This document shows, in pieces, positions 14,094 through 17,401 of a stretch of DNA of 17,401 nucleotides. Source of the DNA: CP2-2F sp034436235 (GTDB lineage: Bacteria > Chloroflexota > Anaerolineae > Aggregatilineales > UBA2796). Both the position numbers and the translations under genes were made by a program. The number at the start of each line of letters is the position of its first letter. Within the stretch, counting starts at the first letter, position 1. The DNA lies in NCBI GenBank assembly GCA_034436235.1, contig DAOTWB010000313.1:1-17401 (forward strand), read 5' to 3'. The notes beneath the pieces are model-generated. The model was not told where the DNA came from, ran no database searches, and saw nothing but the letters and a program-made list of their open reading frames with translations.

Positions 14094-15334
14094 GTTGTTC
14101 CCCACCAAATGCCGAGCCACAGGAAGGTGATGACGCGGTGCGGATGCACTGCCCAAGTGTAATTATCGAACAGGCTGACCGCAACAAGCGCCAAGACGCC
14201 ACAGCCGATGATGAGATGCATCATGCCGCGCCGCGCGCGCAGATGCGATAAGTTCAGCGCGAGTGCCGCTGTGAAGATCGCCAAGCCGATGATGCCTGTC
14301 TCTGCCCAGATATACAGATAGACGTTGTGAACAGGCAGCTTCGGCGCGAGCGTCTCGCCGACGTTCAGGCTGACCGCGTACATCAAGTTGCCGCTGCCAA
14401 CGCCGATCACAGGCGCGCTTTGAATGACCGTCCACGAATCTTCGAAGAAGAACTCGCGTCCGCTCAGGAAGCGTGTCGCAAAGTCGCCGCGCACAGCAAA
14501 AAATGTGAACACAAGCGCCGCGCTGATGCCCAGCGTGGTCAAAAAGACTGCTCTGATGCCTAATCTGCGCCAGACGAGCCATGCCAAAGGCAAGCAGCTT
14601 ATCGCTGTGCTGAGCATGGCGCTCCGCGAGAGCGTGCCGAGCAAGCCTGCCGCGATCAACATGCCGAGTGCCGCGAGCAATGCGCGCCATACCACGCGCT
14701 GACGCGCAGTCCACGCCAAGCACAAGATGGCGAAGAGCGCCAACATCAGATAGCCGCCGAGATAATTGGCGTGCATGGATAGTCCTGAGGCGCGGAAGAA
14801 ATTATCAGGCTCGTAATAAGGACGTGGCACCTCGCCAAAAGCCGATAAGCCTAGCATGTCATTGCGCAGCACCTGCGCAATACCGATTACCGCTTGCACG
14901 GCGCCGCCTAACACAATCGCCCATAGGATGCCTGTGCCGCGCGCGCGAACAAAATCCGCCACGATTGCGCTCAAGAGCAGACAGGCTGCGAAGTGCAAGG
15001 TTGTGGCGACGAGTAGGCTCGGCTGTTTTGCCCACAGAATGCCCGCGCTCATCCATATCAAACATACGGCGAAGAGAGCGGCATAGCGCACTTTCAGAAG
15101 CGCTCTGAGCGTATCGCTCAGCCGTCTTCGGTAGTCATCTTCGGCAAAGGCGCGCAATGCCGTTGTGATGATGACCAGCATGGCGAGCAAATCAGCATAG
15201 GCGAGCGTGACGGTCTGAAAATCGAGCGGTATGTTCAGTCCTTCGAAGGCTTGCTGTATGAAAAATCGCGGACTTGAGATGACGCTGATGACGCCGACAC
15301 TTACTAAAAGTGCCAATTGCAGGAATTCGAACAA
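14045..15334 (-). CDS. O-antigen ligase / polymerase family membrane protein (Wzy_C)
   Basis: The protein (429 residues from the preferred start) is a multi-span membrane protein of about 10-12 helices. It has the Wzy_C-type signatures SGLSMHANYLGGYLML, the large periplasmic loop with VIGVGSGN, and PVHNVYLYIWAETGIIGL, with the histidine that is functional in ligases and polymerases. Such proteins join or transfer lipid-linked glycans outside the inner membrane. The open frame extends to 15505, but I prefer TTG at 15334 because GGAGAACGGAGACTT precedes it and the longer frame would cross a strong terminator hairpin (15381-15405) and the end of the neighbouring gene. I see no clear promoter in the 46-bp gap, so some read-through may drive it. 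Ligase versus polymerase cannot be decided. Confidence 0.85.
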   Translation of the reverse strand: MFEFLQLALLVSVGVISVISSPRFFIQQAFEGLNIPLDFQTVTLAYADLLAMLVIITTALRAFAEDDYRRRLSDTLRALLKVRYAALFAVCLIWMSAGILWAKQPSLLVATTLHFAACLLLSAIVADFVRARGTGILWAIVLGGAVQAVIGIAQVLRNDMLGLSAFGEVPRPYYEPDNFFRASGLSMHANYLGGYLMLALFAILCLAWTARQRVVWRALLAALGMLIAAGLLGTLSRSAMLSTAISCLPLAWLVWRRLGIRAVFLTTLGISAALVFTFFAVRGDFATRFLSGREFFFEDSWTVIQSAPVIGVGSGNLMYAVSLNVGETLAPKLPVHNVYLYIWAETGIIGLAIFTAALALNLSHLRARRGMMHLIIGCGVLALVAVSLFDNYTWAVHPHRVITFLWLGIWWGTTWRTEDESSSRGALLT

Positions 15335-15369
15335 AAGTCTCCGTTCTCCAGAAAAAGCGGCTTGTCGTT

Positions 15370-15410
15370 GCTGAAAACAACGCCGACCAGCAGCGCTGGT
15401 CGGCGGTTGA
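15370..15410 (-). terminator. Intrinsic terminator of the small secreted protein gene
   Basis: CGCCGACCAGC (15381-15391) and GCTGGTCGGCG (15395-15405) form an 11-bp perfect stem with a 3-nt loop. On the minus strand it is followed by TTGTTTTC (15380-15373), a U-rich tract. It lies 24 bp after the stop codon of the 15429-15794 gene. This is the clearest terminator in the window and argues that the O-antigen ligase gene begins downstream of it. Confidence 0.88.
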
Positions 15411-15428
15411 TGATTAGAGCGGACTAGA

Positions 15429-15794
15429 CTAGCGCTGATCGTCGCGGAACTGACGCGGCACAATCTCGCCTGAGCCGGCCGGAATCCACAAAAGGCGATT
15501 GACAACGAAGATTGCCCATGAAGTATTGTTGATGCTATTTTCGCAGATCAGCCACTTCGAGCGAATCTTATTGGGCGTGGTGGCAACTAGGACCACTGCA
15601 GGCTGCGTCAAGTTCCTGTCTGCGAAGGCTTGCGTATCGCCGAACAGACGCACTTGGAAACGCACCTGACCACCACAAAGGCTCTCTGCCGACGGCGCAT
15701 ACTGCGCTTGCACGTTCGCCGTGTTAGCGAAGGCAAACACAGAAGCTGCCACGATGGCGATAGCCAAAACGACACCTACGCCCTTTTTGTTCAT
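15429..15794 (-). CDS. Small secreted protein of unknown function
   Basis: I do not recognise this 121-residue protein. It has a textbook signal peptide: MNKK, a hydrophobic core (about residues 5-23) and a likely cleavage after ANVQA (residue 30), leaving a mature protein of about 91 residues. Two cysteines (C40, C84) could form a disulfide outside the cell. The C-terminal stretch SWAIFVVNRLLWIPAG faintly recalls the end of a bacterial SH3-like domain, but one motif is not enough to call it. It has its own strong promoter (TTGCCA, 17 bp, TAGAAT), a strong ribosome site (GAGGGAG) and its own terminator, so it is a well-expressed single-gene unit next to an O-antigen ligase gene. Confidence 0.85.
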   Translation of the reverse strand: MNKKGVGVVLAIAIVAASVFAFANTANVQAQYAPSAESLCGGQVRFQVRLFGDTQAFADRNLTQPAVVLVATTPNKIRSKWLICENSINNTSWAIFVVNRLLWIPAGSGEIVPRQFRDDQR

Positions 15795-15833
15795 GCTTCA
15801 CACTCCCTCGTCACTGGATGCTAGGTCAATAGA

Positions 15834-15862
15834 ATTCTACAGGCGATGCAGACATCTGGCAA
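15834..15862 (-). promoter_or_regulatory. Promoter of the small secreted protein gene (TTGCCA, 17 bp, TAGAAT)
   Basis: TTGCCA (15862 to 15857, 5 of 6 to consensus), exactly 17 bp, and TAGAAT (15839 to 15834) on the minus strand. The predicted start near 15827 gives a leader of about 33 nt containing GAGGGAG. Confidence 0.75.
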
Positions 15863-16018
15863 GTGAGATGTGAAGAAAGCATAACAATTTTTGAACATTC
15901 CTGCTGATGGCATCTCATCAGGGCAAACGCGGAACGCACAAGAACAATCTGATGATACACAAACGCTTTTTGCCCAGCCGTCCAGCTGCGCCGATTTATG
16001 ATACACTGGTGAAAAAAG
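15863..16018. other. AT-richer divergent intergenic region
   Basis: This stretch between the two divergent promoters has no supported gene. It holds an inverted repeat CTGATG (15904-15909) / CATCAG (15916-15921) with a 6-nt spacer, and a second possible -10 (TATGAT, 15997-16002) without a well-spaced -35. A regulator site is possible but unproven. Confidence 0.4.
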
Positions 16019-16046
16019 TTGTGCGCAGCTGATGACCACGTATAAT
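16019..16046 (+). promoter_or_regulatory. Promoter of the FHA operon (TTGTGC, 16 bp, TATAAT)
   Basis: A perfect TATAAT (16041-16046) is preceded at 16 bp by TTGTGC (16019-16024). The predicted start near 16053 gives a leader of about 30 nt. Confidence 0.65.
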
Positions 16047-16083
16047 TCTGAGCGAGAAGGCTTGATTCCGAGCGAGCTTGCCC

Positions 16084-16881
16084 ATGAAATCATCTCAACA
16101 TTTTGAGCGCTTAGAGGCACGCCTCGCGCAGTTGATCGAGGGCAGTTTCGCACGCCTGTTCGCCAGTCGGCTGCATCCACAGGAAGTCGCGTCGCGCCTT
16201 GCGCGCGCGCTTGACGAAAACATCTACCGTCACGCTGATGGCAGCCTGACGGCGCCCGATCAATTCATCGTGCGTCTGAACGCAGAAGATTACGCCATAC
16301 TGCTCGCTGAACAGCCGAACTTGGCACAAGCGCTCACGCTGAGCCTGATCGAGATGGCGAATCGCGCTGAGCTGCGCTTGGCGCGCAAGCTGCAGGTCAT
16401 GCTGATGCCTGAAGCGGCGCTGCCGCCTCACAGCGTGCAGGTGCAGGCTTTCCACACAGATGAAGAAAGCACTTCAACCAACGTGCTGGCGCTCAGCGAA
16501 GTGACGCCGCCGCCAATTGATACGCGCAATCCACAGCTGCTCTACAATGGGCAAGTTTTTGCACTGCGCCGTCCTGTTGTCAACATCGGCAGACGGCAGG
16601 ACAATCACGTTGTGATTGACAGTCCATATGTTTCGCGCCATCACGCGCAGCTGCGCTTGCGCTTCGGACGCTACGTGCTGTACGATCTCAACAGTCGCGG
16701 CGGCACGTTCGTCAACGGACATCGCATCACAGAGTGCATTCTGAAAGCGGGCGACGTGATCGGACTCTCACAAGTCCTGCTCGTCTACATGGAAGATGAA
16801 GCGAGCGCGGCGCAAGTCGTTCACGACACACAGTTGCGCTCGCCGCTGGCTCAGGATGCGCCATCATCCGAGCCTGACTAG
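16084..16881 (+). CDS. FhaA-type protein: DUF3662 domain plus C-terminal FHA domain
   Basis: The 265-residue protein has the FhaA layout: an N-terminal DUF3662 domain (about residues 5-122, FERLEARLAQLIEGSFARLF then HPQEVASRLARALDEN), a short Pro/Thr linker (about 125-150) and an FHA phosphothreonine-binding domain (about 150-236). The FHA hallmarks are present: IGR (168-170), SRHHA (184-188), and GGTFVNG (206-212). In Mycobacterium, FhaA is bound by phosphorylated MviN and by PknB in cell-wall control; that role is inferred here. The ATG at 16084 is preferred; an in-frame TTG two codons upstream is possible. The ribosome site is weak. fhaB follows after 2 nt. Confidence 0.9.
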   Translation: MKSSQHFERLEARLAQLIEGSFARLFASRLHPQEVASRLARALDENIYRHADGSLTAPDQFIVRLNAEDYAILLAEQPNLAQALTLSLIEMANRAELRLARKLQVMLMPEAALPPHSVQVQAFHTDEESTSTNVLALSEVTPPPIDTRNPQLLYNGQVFALRRPVVNIGRRQDNHVVIDSPYVSRHHAQLRLRFGRYVLYDLNSRGGTFVNGHRITECILKAGDVIGLSQVLLVYMEDEASAAQVVHDTQLRSPLAQDAPSSEPD

Positions 16882-16883
16882 CC

Positions 16884-17321
16884 ATGCAGTACGATGCGAT
16901 CCTGCTCGCGCTCAGGCTGCTCGCCAGCACATTCTTGTTGCTCTTCTTCGGCGCGCTGATCGTCATGCTGTGGCGCGACCTGCGCACAGCGCGCGATGAA
17001 GTGGAAACGCGCACACGCAAGCGCGGACGTCTTGTGGTGATCGGCGTGGAGAACGGAAACATGCCGAGCGACAAGAGCTACCCGCTGCTGCCGCTGACCA
17101 GCTTGGGCAGAGCGCCGACCAACACTGTTATCCTTGAAGATAGCTTCGCCAGCGGCGAACACGCGCTCATCACGCTGCGCGACGGACAGTGGTGGCTTGA
17201 AGATCGCGGCAGCAGCAACGGCACACTGCTGAACGGCTACCGCGTGGAAGAGCCTGTTGTGCTAAGCGCCGGCGATATCATCTCTATCGGTCGCGTCGCG
17301 CTTAAGTTGGAGCTGGACTGA
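16884..17321 (+). CDS. FhaB-type membrane-anchored FHA domain protein
   Basis: The 145-residue protein has one N-terminal membrane helix (about residues 7-29), a basic stretch (RTRKRGR, 43-49) and an FHA domain (about 50-143) with LGRAPTN (74-80), S90 and H93 in the FASGEHAL loop, SSNGTLLNG (110-118) and the closing GDIISIGR. The phosphothreonine-binding residues R76, S90 and N112 are kept. This layout matches FhaB/FipA, which in Actinobacteria ties Ser/Thr kinase signals to division and cell-wall synthesis. Its ATG is 2 nt after the fhaA stop with no separate ribosome site, so translation is coupled. In related genomes phosphatase, FtsW/RodA, PBP and kinase genes often follow; here the window ends. 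Confidence 0.9.
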   Translation: MQYDAILLALRLLASTFLLLFFGALIVMLWRDLRTARDEVETRTRKRGRLVVIGVENGNMPSDKSYPLLPLTSLGRAPTNTVILEDSFASGEHALITLRDGQWWLEDRGSSNGTLLNGYRVEEPVVLSAGDIISIGRVALKLELD

Positions 17322-17386
17322 CAGCGCGTTTTCCGCCAAAAAGACCGTTGTGCATTTGCACAATGTGTGCTATGCTTGAGCGCTGT
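17321..17386 (+). promoter_or_regulatory. Palindrome-bearing region after fhaB, possible promoter/operator of the next gene
   Basis: TTGTGCA-TT-TGCACAA (17348-17363) is a perfect 7-bp-arm palindrome. Its left half TTGTGC is also a -35 candidate exactly 17 bp before TATGCT (17371-17376). A wider inverted repeat, ACAGCGC (17321-17327) with GCGCTGT (17380-17386), encloses it. This could be an operator-covered promoter or a folded RNA. The gene it would serve is outside the window. Confidence 0.4.
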
Positions 17387-17401
17387 GCGAACAAACGTTC
17401 A

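Noticed and set aside
14163..14723. Minus-strand open frame of 186 codons in another frame of the O-antigen ligase gene
   Set aside because: Overlaps a clear membrane-protein frame on the same strand and has an Arg-rich, motif-free product.
15335..15505. The longer N-terminus of the O-antigen ligase frame (start at 15505)
   Set aside because: It would run through the 11-bp terminator hairpin and overlap the secreted protein gene; the extra residues look non-coding, and a TTG with a ribosome site exists at 15334.
15904..15921. Inverted repeat CTGATG/CATCAG as a terminator or operator
   Set aside because: Only 6 bp arms, no U-run, and no second copy seen; kept only as a note in the intergenic entry.

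Overview
The window looks like a stretch of bacterial chromosome from a member of the Chloroflexota, possibly Anaerolineae-like. This rests on the 16S 5' segment and the family mix (paired FhaA/FhaB proteins, SecG next to a family 5 solute-binding protein, EPS genes); the phylum is inferred, not proven. Coding density is high. Several genes use TTG or GTG starts (solute-binding protein, dprA, O-antigen ligase, fakA). I see no transposase, phage gene, CRISPR array, tRNA or antibiotic-resistance gene.

Left part (1-6646, all minus strand). The first bases of an rRNA operon (5' end of 16S) run off the left edge. The operon has its own promoter and a highly structured leader of about 225 nt. Upstream of it, in transcription order, are dprA-manC, fakA with its own TATAAT promoter, and secG followed 6 nt later by an orphan extracellular solute-binding protein. 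The rRNA promoter starts only about 37 bp after the last stop codon.

Middle (6647-8836). A divergent promoter region separates dprA from a plus-strand KimA-type potassium permease gene. The short 5' UTR of kimA folds by hand into a long stem ending at the Shine-Dalgarno sequence. It does not resemble the c-di-AMP (ydaO) riboswitch known upstream of Bacillus kimA, and is the best candidate here for an undescribed regulatory RNA. kimA ends inside a perfect 24-bp palindrome shared with the convergent gene.

Right-middle (8837-15794, minus strand). A co-directional block holds a small secreted protein with a strong promoter and terminator, an O-antigen ligase, a 2-hydroxyacid dehydrogenase overlapping it, a CE7 acetyl esterase, an SGNH hydrolase, a GT4 glycosyltransferase (apparently leaderless) and a polyprenyl-phosphate sugar transferase. 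With manC at 4442-5503 this suggests exopolysaccharide or surface-glycan synthesis with deacylating enzymes.

Right end (15795-17401). Divergently transcribed fhaA- and fhaB-like genes form a two-gene operon, as in Actinobacteria, where they act with Ser/Thr kinases in cell-wall control. Beyond them lies a palindrome-rich segment that may be the promoter of the next gene.

Across the window the tetramer GGCC is almost absent (three sites by hand scan), although GGC and GCC are common. This points to strong avoidance of a HaeIII-type target.
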